55,848 nt of DNA from Desulfobacterales bacterium (GTDB lineage: Bacteria; Desulfobacterota; Desulfobacteria; Desulfobacterales; C00003060). The position numbers and the translations under genes were made by a program. The notes below the pieces were generated by a model. The model had not been told where the DNA came from, searched no databases, and saw only the letters and a program-made list of their open reading frames with translations. The first letter of the stretch is position 1, and each line of letters opens with the position of its first letter. Positions 16,877-25,682 of this stretch are shown here, piece by piece. The stretch lies in contig JAUWXF010000006.1 in the NCBI GenBank assembly GCA_030616475.1, positions 1 through 55,848 of the forward strand. The letters are read 5' to 3'.

Positions 16877-16905
16877 TTGCAATCCCACTGCGAACGAATT
16901 ATAAT
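16877..16905 (+). promoter_or_regulatory. Sigma70-type promoter for the 17024 kinase operon
   Basis: TTGCAA at 16877-16882 and a perfect TATAAT at 16900-16905 are separated by 17 bases. The predicted start of transcription is about 110 bases before the kinase ATG. Confidence 0.6.
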
Positions 16906-17023
16906 GCTGGACGTTCATGCTCTTTTGGTAGCCACCGCCAGCCTCTTGGAGGAAACCCTTAGATGTCCACTCCCTCATAGTATTCGGGCATTGTAAGGGG
17001 ATTATCAAGACAAAGTTAAAAAA

Positions 17024-18382
17024 ATGGACCAGAAACCACGTTCAAACACGCATAGGGCTCTCTTCATAGCTATTCCCTTTATCACCTTGCTGTGCCTGAC
17101 CATTATCCTTGTTCCTGGCAACCACCTGGCCGGCGCCGGGTCGAAGTATCTATTCTGGCTGCAATGCCTGATTGTTTTTTCTATGCTTGTCGGCATAGGA
17201 ACGATAGTGTGGTACCAACAGCAGCGTTGTGGCAGCCTCCAGCGCCAGTTGTCGGAGCGGACCAAAGAGCTCAAGAGGTCTGAAGAAAAATACCGCAGCC
17301 TGGTTGAAAGCGCTGAGGACTTTATCTTTACGGTCGATGAATCCGGCCATTTTCAGTCTCTAAACAACTTTACCGCCAATTTTCTTGGGGGGACACCCTC
17401 TGAGTTTATCGGCCAGCCCCTGTCTGCCCTCTTTTCAGAAGAGGTTGCAGCCCAACAGCTCAAGCTCATTGGCGTCGTCTTTCAATTCGGCAAAAGCGTG
17501 CGGGACGAAGTTATGGTGACAACCGGAGGACACACGGCCTGGCTCAGCGCCAACTTCATGCCCCTTAAAGATGAGCAAGGCAAGGTGGCATCGGTCCTGT
17601 GCATTGCCAGAGATATTACCGAAAACAAGAAACTGGAAAACCAGCTTGTCAATACCGAAAAGCTCGCTTCGATGGGGACCCTGGCTGCTGGAGTGGCCCA
17701 CGAACTGAACAATCCTCTCGGTGTGATACTGGGCTTTACAGACCTCCTTCTGGAGAAACTCGACAAAGACAACCAGGATTACCAGGACCTAAGAACCATT
17801 GAGCGCCACAGCCTTCATTGCAAGGAAGTCGTGGAAAACCTGCTGAGCTTTGCCCGGCAGGAAGAGGGTATTTCAGAATATTGCGACATCAATGAAGCCA
17901 TCAACAATATAATCAACGTGGTCAGGCATTCGATGGAAATGAAAGATATTGAACTCCGATTAGATCTATCTCCCGGTCTTCCCGGCGTAAAAGGCGACTC
18001 GCGTCAAATGCAGCAGGTATTCTTGAACCTCATCAACAACGCCACAGCCGCCATGAAAGAGGGAGGTATCCTGGAGATCAATACCGCCCTGGATGCCAGT
18101 CAAGGAAAAATATGTGTAATTGTACGAGATAACGGAGAGGGCATCAAGGAAGAACACATGGAAAATATCTTCGACCCTTTCTTCACGACTAAGAATGAAG
18201 GAGAAGGAACAGGGTTGGGCCTTTTCGTTAGCCACGGCATTGTAACCAGCTATGAAGGGACCATTGAGTGTCAAAGCAGCACCGAAGATACGCCGCAAAG
18301 CTCCCGGGGAACTACTTTCACTGTCACACTAAAAGCCGGAGAAGGGGGGGATCATGCCAAGCAGAATCTTGATTGTGGATGA
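17024..18382 (+). CDS. PAS-domain membrane histidine kinase (NtrB-like)
   Basis: This is the sensor half of a two-component pair. The 452-residue protein has two N-terminal membrane helices (about residues 12-32 and 43-64) with almost no periplasmic part. A PAS domain follows at about 85-200. The HisKA helix has the phospho-acceptor H226 in [11 protein letters not shown]. The ATPase domain has the N box ([10 protein letters not shown]), G1 box (DNGEGI), F box and G2 box (GEGTGLGL). The signal is unknown. Such short loops usually mean sensing in the membrane or by the PAS domain. Its end overlaps the start of the regulator gene by 29 bases, so the two proteins are certainly partners. Confidence 0.92.
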   Translation: MDQKPRSNTHRALFIAIPFITLLCLTIILVPGNHLAGAGSKYLFWLQCLIVFSMLVGIGTIVWYQQQRCGSLQRQLSERTKELKRSEEKYRSLVESAEDFIFTVDESGHFQSLNNFTANFLGGTPSEFIGQPLSALFSEEVAAQQLKLIGVVFQFGKSVRDEVMVTTGGHTAWLSANFMPLKDEQGKVASVLCIARDITENKKLENQLVNTEKLASMGTLAAGVAHELNNPLGVILGFTDLLLEKLDKDNQDYQDLRTIERHSLHCKEVVENLLSFARQEEGISEYCDINEAINNIINVVRHSMEMKDIELRLDLSPGLPGVKGDSRQMQQVFLNLINNATAAMKEGGILEINTALDASQGKICVIVRDNGEGIKEEHMENIFDPFFTTKNEGEGTGLGLFVSHGIVTSYEGTIECQSSTEDTPQSSRGTTFTVTLKAGEGGDHAKQNLDCG

Positions 18383-19775
18383 CGAAAGAGACATGTTGGC
18401 CCTTCTAAGAAGGATCATAACCGAAAGGACCCTCCACGAGGTGTTGACCCAACATGACCCCTTGAAGTCGATTGAAATCATGGCAAAAGAACCTTTTGAT
18501 CTTGTGATCACCGACCTGAAGATGCCCAGGATGGATGGGATTGCCCTGCTTGATGAGGTCAAAAGGACCCAACCCTCTGCGGCGGTGATTATCATGACTG
18601 CGTATGCCACCATTGAAACCGCTGTGGAAGCTATACGAAAGGGGGCGTTTGACTACATCTCGAAACCCTTCCGCAAAGAACGCATCCTGCTGACCATTGG
18701 CAGGGCACTGGACTGGCAGGACCTAACCCGTGAGAACATTGCCCTGCGCCAGTCCCTTGAACAACAGAAAAAGCTTCCCCCCATTATCGGTTCCAGCCTG
18801 GCGATGATGTCCCTTCTGAATAGTGTCAAGCAGGTGGCAAAATCGATAGCAACCATCCTAATTCACGGGGAGAGCGGCACCGGCAAAGAACTTGTGGCCA
18901 GGGCGATTCATACATACAGCGACCGTAGCGACAAGCCTTTTATAACCGTCAACTGCACGGCTATGCCCGAACAGATTATTGAAAGTGAGCTCTTCGGGCA
19001 CGTAAAGGGAGCCTTCACCGGAGCCTGGAAGGATAAGAGAGGGCTGGTCGATGAGGCAAACCAGGGGACCCTGTTTCTGGATGAGATTGGAGATCTGACC
19101 ATGGTCATGCAGGCGAGGCTCCTGCGCCTTCTTCAGGAGGGAGAGTATAAGCCGGTAGGCGGCTTGAATACCAGGCATGCTGATATTCGGTTTGTTGCTG
19201 CCACCAACCATGACCTCAGCCATCTCATAGCTGAAAAAAAATTTCGGGAAGATCTCTTCTACCGGCTCGATGTGATCAGTTTTCAAATACCCCCACTCCG
19301 TGAAAGGCGAGAGGACATACCAGTGCTGGTACGTCACTTTCTCGAAAAATACAGCAAATTGAACCGCAAAGAGATACGTGATATTCAACCTGAGGCCATG
19401 TCAATGCTCATGACCCGGGAGTGGCCCGGAAACGTGAGGGAGCTGGAAAACGTAATCGAGCGTGGGGTGATCCTGTGCCAGTCTGAACGAATTACGCTTG
19501 AAGATCTTATGCCTGAAACGACTCATACTAGGCCACTCCCATATTTCAACGAGGCCATTTACAGGCTCCCCTTCAAGGAGGCCAAAGAAGCCGTGATTAG
19601 GGCCTTTCATCAACAATACATCCACGCCATGCTTCAGCAAAACAGGGGCAACATTTCCAGGGCTGCCGAGCAGGCCGGCTTGCAGCGGCAATACCTGCAC
19701 CGCCTGATGAAGGACGAAAACATTAATGCCGACAGCTTCAAAGATGGTGCCCCCGACCATCCAACTGTAACTTGA
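18354..19775 (+). CDS. Sigma54-dependent response regulator (NtrC family)
   Basis: This regulator is phosphorylated by the overlapping kinase gene product and activates sigma54 promoters. The 473-residue protein has a receiver domain with D54 in VITDLKMP. An AAA+ domain follows with Walker A ([11 protein letters not shown], near residue 170), the sigma54-contact loop GAFTGA intact near residue 220, Walker B ([10 protein letters not shown]), and a C-terminal Fis-type helix-turn-helix ([20 protein letters not shown]). Targets are not visible directly. The TSUP transporter operon downstream is a candidate from proximity, though I found no convincing -24/-12 site before it. Confidence 0.94.
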   Translation: MPSRILIVDDERDMLALLRRIITERTLHEVLTQHDPLKSIEIMAKEPFDLVITDLKMPRMDGIALLDEVKRTQPSAAVIIMTAYATIETAVEAIRKGAFDYISKPFRKERILLTIGRALDWQDLTRENIALRQSLEQQKKLPPIIGSSLAMMSLLNSVKQVAKSIATILIHGESGTGKELVARAIHTYSDRSDKPFITVNCTAMPEQIIESELFGHVKGAFTGAWKDKRGLVDEANQGTLFLDEIGDLTMVMQARLLRLLQEGEYKPVGGLNTRHADIRFVAATNHDLSHLIAEKKFREDLFYRLDVISFQIPPLRERREDIPVLVRHFLEKYSKLNRKEIRDIQPEAMSMLMTREWPGNVRELENVIERGVILCQSERITLEDLMPETTHTRPLPYFNEAIYRLPFKEAKEAVIRAFHQQYIHAMLQQNRGNISRAAEQAGLQRQYLHRLMKDENINADSFKDGAPDHPTVT

Positions 19776-20002
19776 TTGTTTCACCAATCAACCGGTTGGA
19801 ATTCCAACAATTCTTGCGATCTCCACCTGTTGAACTCCCCCCAACTGTAACCTAAAAGTTTACAAAACTTCAGTGTCCCCGCTTGGCGAAGGACCCGGAT
19901 ATATTCTATTAGCCGTTATTTCAACGGGTTACAAACAACTGTCTCCAGACCTTCATTCTGGTACATATGTTGCGGTAAGTAATTTTGGGCGGGCTGTCGC
20001 GC

Positions 20003-20065
20003 CCCTGGCCCAGACCGGGATGATGGGGACGGACATCAATGCTAAAGCTGTCGCGCCAGGGCGGG
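20003..20065 (+). repeat. Family A repeat, copy 5
   Basis: It begins CCCTGGCCCAGACCGGG and ends GTCGCGCCAGGGCGGGC. The centre differs from the other copies. Confidence 0.85.
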
Positions 20066-20086
20066 CAGGGCGGGCCGCCCCTACGA

Positions 20087-20190
20087 CTGTCGCGGCTGAA
20101 AGCCGCTCCCACAGGACCCCATCAGGCGGGCTACCCTATGTGGGAGGGGCTTTTAGCCCCGACTGTAGAGATCGCAGGGTCGGCTTTATG
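20087..20190. repeat. REP-like palindromic units
   Basis: Stems GTCGCGGCTGAAAGCCGC, GTGGGAGGGGCTTTTAGCCCC and GGTCGGCTTTATGCCGACC follow one another. A half copy of the first occurs at about 42130-42150. These are typical extragenic palindromes. Confidence 0.6.
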
Positions 20191-20196
20191 CCGACC

Positions 20197-20280
20197 GCAA
20201 AACGGGCAAAACGGGCCAAACGGGCTCAACGGGGCAAACGGGCTCAACGGGGCAAACGGGCTCAACGGGCAAAACGGGCT
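20197..20280 (+). repeat. Tandem array of 9 bp units (AAACGGGCT type)
   Basis: About nine units of AAACGGGCA, AAACGGGCT or CAACGGGGC follow without interruption. Because the unit is three codons long, the array keeps an open frame encoding Lys/Gln-Arg-Ala/Gly tripeptides. That frame continues into the CBS gene at 20293. No inverted arm was found nearby, unlike other arrays in the window. Confidence 0.85.
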
Positions 20281-20292
20281 GAAAGGATCACG

Positions 20293-20562
20293 ATGAGAAG
20301 ACTTGGCGTCCAGGAAATTATTATACCCGTGGAGAATGACATCGCGCCAAAACCATCTGTGTCCCCTGAGGATAAGATCACCGATGCCATAGAGGTCATG
20401 CTAAAAAACGACTTGAAGCAAATTGCCGTAAGGCGGGGAAACACCGTTCTGGGGATGATCAGGCTTGAGGATGCGTTGGAGAAAGTCGGATTGGAGGGGA
20501 ATCTAAAAGCAAAAGGGAAGCGAAGTGTCGTTGTGCAAGGCAGGAAGATCATGGTCGAGTAG
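20293..20562 (+). CDS. Small single-CBS-domain protein
   Basis: The 89-residue protein is little more than one CBS motif. The recognisable part is VSPEDKITDAIEVMLKNDLKQIAVRRGNTVLGMIRLEDAL (described in two blocks, about residues 23-45 and 46-62). CBS domains bind adenosine nucleotides and usually work in pairs, so this protein would need to dimerise. The ATG at 20293 follows AAAGGA. An alternative start at 20188 would add a 35-residue tail of Lys-Arg-Ala repeats from the tandem array. The stop codon lies within the GTCGAGTAG repeat that follows. It may precede the TSUP operon on the same strand, 300 bases away. Confidence 0.6.
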   Translation: MRRLGVQEIIIPVENDIAPKPSVSPEDKITDAIEVMLKNDLKQIAVRRGNTVLGMIRLEDALEKVGLEGNLKAKGKRSVVVQGRKIMVE

Positions 20563-20756
20563 TCAAATAGTCGAGTCATCAAGTTATAAAATCGCTGCGC
20601 GATTTTATATGACGCGGCTACGCCGCTTAGAAAAGGAAATTCGTATACTATCAACTTGGTAAGGTCGTTGAACCCCTGGCCCAGACCTGGATTACTGGTC
20701 TGGTAGTTTATGATAAGGCGTCGCGCCAGGGCGGGCACTCGACCACTCGACTAATT
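20554..20756. repeat. Paired arms of AGTCGAG units around a family A copy
   Basis: The left arm (20554-20584, GGTCGAGTAGTCAAATAGTCG and following) faces the right arm (20736-20756, CACTCGACCACTCGACTAA), which is its approximate reverse complement. Between them are a hairpin around 20587-20630 (AAAATCGCTGCGCGATTTTAT) and family A copy 6. The left arm contains the stop codon of the CBS gene. The rest of 20563-20865 holds only the TSUP ribosome-binding site. Confidence 0.7.
20674..20736 (+). repeat. Family A repeat, copy 6
   Basis: It begins CCCTGGCCCAGACCTGG and ends GTCGCGCCAGGGCGGGC. Confidence 0.9.
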
Positions 20757-20865
20757 GCGAAGCCTAGAGAGGGGGTGTAAATAGATGTAACCAGGAGGGT
20801 AGAGTTTTTTTCCACAGCATATTGGAGCAAGACACGAAAACTATACAGAAAAGGAGAGATTTGCC

Positions 20866-22188
20866 ATGAATTTCTTTAGACAGTGGGGTGAATTCATGAT
20901 GATGGGCTCAAGGGCCCTTGCCAGATGGGAAATCGATAACTCAAACACCATACTTCGGGACCGCAAGCGGCTAATCGCGCTCGGCTTGTTGATCGTTCCC
21001 GTCATCATCGGGGGGATTGCGTTTGCTGAGCCGATTGGCGAGGTCATGCCGGAATTCCTGGGGGGCAAGAAGGCTTACAGCCCCGCCTTTTACGGTACCT
21101 TTATCTTTACCGTATCCATCGCCATAGGCATGATTGCTGGCCTGATCACCGGCTGTATCGGCGCGGGCGGTGGGTTCGTTATTGCACCTGCCCTGATGAG
21201 CGCAGGCATCAAGGGTATTCTGGCGGTTGGAACAGACCTTTTCCATATCTTTGCCAAGGCGATCATGGGGAGCACGATCCACAGGAAGTTAGGAAACGTC
21301 TCCGTGCCCCTGGCCGGGGTCTTCTTGATCGGCGCCATCGTAGGAGCAACAGTGGGCGGGTACATTAACCGCGTGCTCTATGAGATCAATCCGGTGCTGA
21401 GTGATGCCTTCATTACCACGGTTTACGCCGCCATGTTGGGTTTTCTGGGAATCTACACCATGATGGACTATCTCAAGGCGAGGAAGGCCGAAGCAGGGGG
21501 AAGCGCCCATGGGGGCGAGGATGCCCATGGTGGAGGAGGTGCCCATGGTGGAAAAGTAGAAGGGGCAGAGATGGGAAACCTCCCCAAGAAACTTCAGTCC
21601 ATGAAGATCCCCCCCACGATCAAATTCGATTTCGACTATGTCCCTGGCGGTAGGGGTATTTCATGGTTATTCCTGGTCCTGAGCGGTGGCCTTGTTGGTC
21701 TTGCTGCTGCCATCATGGGGGTTGGGGGCGGCTTTTTGACTTTCCCCATATTTGTCTATATCCTGGGGGTCTCCTCCATGACCACGGTGGGAACTGATAT
21801 CTTCCAGATCATATTTACGGCAGGCTATGCTGCAATAAGCCAGTACGCGATCTACGGGTTTATCTTCTATACCCTGGCCATGGGCATGCTCTTGGGGTCC
21901 TTGCTAGGTATCCAGATCGGGGCCATGGTCACAAAGGTCGTCAAAGGGATCACGATCCGTGGCTTTTACGCCATGGCCGTGCTGGCAGGATTTGTCAACC
22001 GTGCCTTTGCCCTGCCGGCCAAGCTGGGTCATATGGAGGTCATTACGATATCAAAACAGACGGGCTATGTCTTAGAGCAGATCGGAGTCTGGGCCTTTTT
22101 CATTGTTCTCAGCTCATTTGGGATCTGGGTGATCTATACATTCCTGACCAATATTCGAGTCCTTAAGGGAGAGGAGGCGAGAGCATGA
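20866..22188 (+). CDS. TSUP (TauE/SafE) family anion transporter with histidine-rich loop
   Basis: TSUP proteins move sulfite, sulfonates, sulfate or related anions across the cytoplasmic membrane. The 440-residue protein has about eight to nine membrane helices in two homologous halves with the family's glycine-rich repeats (GCIGAGGGFVIAPALM near residue 97, and IMGVGGGFLTFPIF in the second half). The first helix comes only after a 40-residue charged tail. The loop between the halves is glycine-rich, with H215, H221 and H227 spaced every six residues in AHGG units, a possible metal-binding or flexible segment. AAGGAGAG precedes the ATG. Its end overlaps the next gene by four bases. In a sulfate reducer, sulfate, sulfite or a sulfonate are likely substrates, but this is inference. 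Confidence 0.88.
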   Translation: MNFFRQWGEFMMMGSRALARWEIDNSNTILRDRKRLIALGLLIVPVIIGGIAFAEPIGEVMPEFLGGKKAYSPAFYGTFIFTVSIAIGMIAGLITGCIGAGGGFVIAPALMSAGIKGILAVGTDLFHIFAKAIMGSTIHRKLGNVSVPLAGVFLIGAIVGATVGGYINRVLYEINPVLSDAFITTVYAAMLGFLGIYTMMDYLKARKAEAGGSAHGGEDAHGGGGAHGGKVEGAEMGNLPKKLQSMKIPPTIKFDFDYVPGGRGISWLFLVLSGGLVGLAAAIMGVGGGFLTFPIFVYILGVSSMTTVGTDIFQIIFTAGYAAISQYAIYGFIFYTLAMGMLLGSLLGIQIGAMVTKVVKGITIRGFYAMAVLAGFVNRAFALPAKLGHMEVITISKQTGYVLEQIGVWAFFIVLSSFGIWVIYTFLTNIRVLKGEEARA

Positions 22189-22871
22189 TTGCGAATAAAA
22201 AGGAATTTTATGGCGGCGTTGGAATGATGGCGGTGTTTATCGTTTTACTGATCATCATATTTTCACCCGTTTTCGCGGGCCAAAACGCTCTGAATTATCT
22301 AGACAACTTGTATAACACCATATCCAAGGGCTCAGCCTACTACATTCCAAAGGTCAAGGAAGAAGCCGACAAGTTCATCGGAAAATCTGTAAGCGTGACC
22401 CTACAGATGGCGAGCGAGGAGCAGGCGAAACAGACGGAAAAACTATTTGTGGAAAGCGGTGCCACGGTAAACACATCAGGGGCAGAGTTGAAGGTCACTG
22501 GTGATCTGGGCAGGATGCTTGAAAACTGTCTTGCCGATGCAGACTACATGTACCATAATGATGGCGAGAAGGTCTCCGGCAAATACGGCTACGACGAAAA
22601 GCGGGTCCTTTTCAACTGGTGGAAGGCATTTAAGGCGATGGATAAGGACTTGAAGAGGCAAGAGTTGTTCAAGGAGGCCGCGATTATTGCCAAAGTGGAG
22701 AAAAAGGCCGTGGAGTCGTCCTATAACTACTACAAGATCGCACCCGAAAAGATCGGTAAAAAGATCGGGATTGTCATCTTCTCTTTGGTCTTTTATGTGG
22801 CCTACACCATGTGGTACGGCTTCTCCATTTTGTTCATGTTTGAGGGATGGGGCCTGAAGCTGGAACATTGA
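22185..22871 (+). CDS. Membrane-anchored protein of unknown function coupled to the TSUP transporter
   Basis: I do not recognise a named family. The 228-residue protein has an N-terminal hydrophobic segment (about residues 10-30, IVLLIIIFSPVFA) and a second one near the C-terminus (about 190-215). The 150-residue part between is polar, charged and probably folded outside the membrane, with aromatic patches (KYGYDEKRVLFNWWKAF, YNYYKIAPEK). The start codon overlaps the stop of the TSUP gene in an ATGA arrangement, so the two are translated together and likely form one complex. It may be an accessory or periplasmic subunit of the transporter. That role is inferred only from coupling. Confidence 0.85.
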   Translation: MIANKKEFYGGVGMMAVFIVLLIIIFSPVFAGQNALNYLDNLYNTISKGSAYYIPKVKEEADKFIGKSVSVTLQMASEEQAKQTEKLFVESGATVNTSGAELKVTGDLGRMLENCLADADYMYHNDGEKVSGKYGYDEKRVLFNWWKAFKAMDKDLKRQELFKEAAIIAKVEKKAVESSYNYYKIAPEKIGKKIGIVIFSLVFYVAYTMWYGFSILFMFEGWGLKLEH

Positions 22872-22892
22872 CATGGGTCAATGCCTCGCGAC

Positions 22893-22921
22893 ACGGCAGG
22901 GCCCTTTGGCGGCCCTGCCGT
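22893..22921. terminator. Perfect 11 bp hairpin between convergent genes
   Basis: ACGGCAGGGCC at 22893-22903 pairs with 22911-22921 around CTTTGGC. It lies 22 bases after the stop of the 228-residue protein gene and 25 bases from the stop of the facing receiver gene. There is no long T run on either strand, so a terminator role is likely but not certain. Confidence 0.6.
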
Positions 22922-22945
22922 ATTAGAGGATACGCAGGTTTCCTG

Positions 22946-23371
22946 CTATGAGCGGCTCTGTTCATCTAACTTTTTCTTGAGCACTAAGTTCTCCCTTTTT
23001 ACACGGGCAAGTTCCAGGACCCTGTTGATGGTAAAGAGGATACTGTCCTTCCTGAAAGGCTTCGCAATGAAATCGGCAACTCCCTTTTTCATGGCCTCGT
23101 CAGCCGTTTCAGGGGAACCGTAGGCCGTAATGATGACCACAGGAACGTCAGGCTTTATCTCTTTAAATTCATCAAAGAGCTCAATCCCGTCCATGCCAGG
23201 CATCTTGAGGTCGGTAATTACCAAGCCATAATGCTTCTCCGCGAACAATTTTATCCCTTCGGACGGGTTGTTGGTCGTTTCCACTTCATGATCGGTATTT
23301 TCTTCAATGATCATCCTTAGTAACATCAGCATATCGACTTCGTCGTCAATAACTAAAATCCTTTGTGGCAT
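22946..23371 (-). CDS. Lone receiver-domain response regulator
   Basis: The 141-residue protein is a CheY-like receiver with the acidic pair at D9-D10, phospho-acceptor D54 in [12 protein letters not shown], a conserved threonine (IITAYG) and lysine (AKPF). It ends in a short charged coil with no DNA-binding or enzyme domain. It is therefore likely to act by protein contact or as a relay. AAGGAG precedes the ATG. It is the last gene of the operon CBS-PEP1-kinase-receiver, 79 bases after the kinase stop, with the GCATAGA repeat element in between. The obvious partner is the adjacent Cache kinase. Confidence 0.93.
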   Translation of the reverse strand: MPQRILVIDDEVDMLMLLRMIIEENTDHEVETTNNPSEGIKLFAEKHYGLVITDLKMPGMDGIELFDEFKEIKPDVPVVIITAYGSPETADEAMKKGVADFIAKPFRKDSILFTINRVLELARVKRENLVLKKKLDEQSRS

Positions 23372-23401
23372 AATTTTCTCCTTCTATGTTTGTCATTCGA
23401 T

Positions 23402-23471
23402 GGCGCATGGCGCATAGAGCATAGAGCATAGAGCATAGAGCAAGAAAACGCTATGCGCTATGCGCTATGCG
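23402..23471. repeat. GCATAGA heptamer array with inverted arm
   Basis: Four to five tandem GCATAGA or GCATAGC units (23402-23441) face their reverse complement CTATGCGCTATGCGCTATGCG (23451-23471) across a 9-base loop. The right arm lies inside the kinase gene and supplies its last codons and its stop. Confidence 0.85.
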
Positions 23472-25679
23472 ATTTTGCGCATCGGCCACAGGCAGTATCA
23501 CCGTAAATACCGTCCCGGGCTCCTTGCCTGCCTCATCGGTTTGGCTCTTGACCTGAATATCCCCTCCGAACTTCTTCACAATCCCATAGCTCACAGAAAG
23601 GCCCAGCCCTGTCCCCTCTCCCACCTTTTTCGTGGTAAAGAACGGCTCAAATATTTTGTCCATATTCTCCCGGGGTATGCCATGGCCTGTATCTGCAAAG
23701 CCTATGCTCACGATATCATCGGAACGGTGTGCTGAGATAGTCAGGATTCCTCCACCATCCATAGCTGCCACCGCATTGTTAATAATGTTCAAAAATACCT
23801 GTTCCAATTGCTGGCCGTCCCCTCTCACCCTGGGGAGATCTTCTTCTATGTCCGTGTTGAGGTCCACCTTATTGGTCAATAGGGTATTCATAACTACATT
23901 AACAACTTTTTGGAGATCGTCAATCACATCACTCTCTGTGGTGGTCTTTTTCGGAATCCTGGAAAAGGCAAGGAGATTTTCTATGATCCTTTTGCAGTTG
24001 TTTCCTTGCCTCTCGATAACCTTGAGAATCTCATATTCTTTGGACTCTTCAGGGAGTCTTTCCAGCAACAATTCCGCAAAGCCGAGGATAACGGCAATCG
24101 GGTTATTTATTTCATGGGCAACGCCTGCCGAAAGCGACCCTAAAGATGCCAGCTTTTCCGTGTGAAAGAGCTGCCCTTCCATCCTCTTTTGGTCCGTAAT
24201 ATCTCTGGAGATAACTAAAACTGCGCCTATATGATCTCCGTCCGTCAAGACGGGCATGTATTTTGTGTCAAGCCAATATTCCCTGTCTTCAATTGTTATT
24301 TGTTCTGCGTTATCAATAGTCTCAGATGTTGCGAAGACCCTTTCAACGATCGAGCAAACATTTTCCGGGGCTTTGTATTCGAAAATATGCATTATATTCT
24401 TTCCGGTGACCTGTTCAGCCTGCTGTCTAATGAGCTGTGCAAAGTACCGGTTGACTGACAGGATGTTGCAGTCTTTGTCCATAGTATAGATCATGTCACC
24501 TGCCGACTCGACAAGTGACCTGTATTTTTCCTCAGAGCGTTTTAGTCTCTCGGCATAGCGTGACAGGTCGTGTGTCTTTTCTTTGACCTCTTGTTCAAGG
24601 GTTTTAAGCCATGCCCTTTCGTTTGCTACGAAGAAGGCAAATATGATAAGGACCGCAGCGATAAACACACCCTCTATTACGGATTGCCTCACATACACAG
24701 TATGTATGGCATCTTCTACCTCGCTAATCGGCGCCACCACGGCAACGGACCAGATCCGTTCTGTGTTGGCTGCCCCAAGGTGCACCGGTGCATAGGCAAT
24801 CAATTTCTTCATAGTACCCGTTACACCCCTGTGCCAGCCTGAGATGTACCAGGAAGTCCCTTCCTTTCCCCGTAACATCCTGGTCTTCTGTATGAGATCA
24901 ATCTTGCTGAAGGAAATATGCGGGTCTCTGAATTTCCTGACTTCAAAGGCGTTTTGGCCAATAAAATTCTTTTCCAGGTGGTACAGAAAATCGCCGGACC
25001 CATCAATGGCCCATGCATACCCCGTCTTTCCTGAACGGATGGGAGCCACGAATTTTTCTGTAAGTAAGCTGGCGTCCAGGACAAAGACCAGCACGCCAGA
25101 CAGCCGGTGCGTGGGCACAGGGTGCGCCTGATCACTCGAAATCTGGTACACTGGCGTAGCTATCATCATGATGAGGCGGGGCTCAGAGTCCTCAACAATT
25201 TCCTTCCTGACCTTGGTTATATAGATCTTGTATTTATTTTCCGGCTTCTTGCACCATTTAAAATAATCCTCGCCGTAAGACCCCTTTTCCACAAAGACCG
25301 CGTTGGCATAATTGATTGAATAGCACTTGGTCCCATCAGCATTCATAAACATGATTTTGATGACACCGTAGTCAGAAACGCTTGAAAGCGAGATTTTCAT
25401 CCGGTTTGCCCAGGAGACCGCGTCTACGTACTGAATTGAGGGTGAGAGGCTTAGAGTCATCAGTTCCCGCTTAAGAATCCTGAAATTCACCGTCAATATC
25501 TCTGCGGCATTCCTCGCTAACGCAAGCTGCTGTGTATTGAAGTCCTCACTGATCATCCTTTTCATATCGCGGGCTGAAAGCATTCCTAACGTGAATGCAG
25601 CCACAAGGAGCACCAGAATGACTATGGTGACAAGCCACAGACCGGGCTTTTGGGCAAAGTATTTGAAATATTTCTTCAA
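23451..25679 (-). CDS. Cache-domain membrane histidine kinase with PAS domain
   Basis: This sensor kinase of 742 residues has a first membrane helix at about 15-36, a large periplasmic Cache-like sensor (about 40-335) and a second membrane helix near 340-360. A PAS domain follows at about 395-510. The HisKA helix has acceptor H522 in GVAHEINNPIA, and the ATPase domain has N, G1 (DTGHGI) and G2 ([10 protein letters not shown]) boxes. The start is a TTG three bases after the PEP1 stop, which indicates coupled translation. Cache domains bind small extracellular molecules such as organic acids or amino acids. The ligand is unknown. The last codons and stop come from the GCATAGA repeat. Confidence 0.92.
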   Translation of the reverse strand: MKKYFKYFAQKPGLWLVTIVILVLLVAAFTLGMLSARDMKRMISEDFNTQQLALARNAAEILTVNFRILKRELMTLSLSPSIQYVDAVSWANRMKISLSSVSDYGVIKIMFMNADGTKCYSINYANAVFVEKGSYGEDYFKWCKKPENKYKIYITKVRKEIVEDSEPRLIMMIATPVYQISSDQAHPVPTHRLSGVLVFVLDASLLTEKFVAPIRSGKTGYAWAIDGSGDFLYHLEKNFIGQNAFEVRKFRDPHISFSKIDLIQKTRMLRGKEGTSWYISGWHRGVTGTMKKLIAYAPVHLGAANTERIWSVAVVAPISEVEDAIHTVYVRQSVIEGVFIAAVLIIFAFFVANERAWLKTLEQEVKEKTHDLSRYAERLKRSEEKYRSLVESAGDMIYTMDKDCNILSVNRYFAQLIRQQAEQVTGKNIMHIFEYKAPENVCSIVERVFATSETIDNAEQITIEDREYWLDTKYMPVLTDGDHIGAVLVISRDITDQKRMEGQLFHTEKLASLGSLSAGVAHEINNPIAVILGFAELLLERLPEESKEYEILKVIERQGNNCKRIIENLLAFSRIPKKTTTESDVIDDLQKVVNVVMNTLLTNKVDLNTDIEEDLPRVRGDGQQLEQVFLNIINNAVAAMDGGGILTISAHRSDDIVSIGFADTGHGIPRENMDKIFEPFFTTKKVGEGTGLGLSVSYGIVKKFGGDIQVKSQTDEAGKEPGTVFTVILPVADAQNRIAHSA

Positions 25680-25682
25680 CGT

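Larger units (their letters stand above)
16342..17023. other. Intergenic region between asnA and the histidine kinase gene
   Basis: No gene is seen in these 682 bases. A composite repeat (16505-16733) with a central family A copy fills the middle. A good sigma70-like promoter for the downstream kinase gene is at 16877-16905. Confidence 0.7.
19776..20292. other. Repeat-filled region before the small CBS gene
   Basis: It holds a family A copy (20003-20065), a REP-like palindromic unit (about 20087-20190, with GTCGCGGCTGAAAGCCGC and GGTCGGCTTTATGCCGACC stems) and a tandem array of 9 bp units (20197-20280). A frame runs open through this DNA into the CBS gene but looks repeat-driven. Confidence 0.6.

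Noticed and set aside
18354-18382. Possible frameshift between kinase and regulator at 18354
   Set aside because: Both proteins are complete at the overlap (G2 box finished, receiver start intact). This is normal translational coupling.
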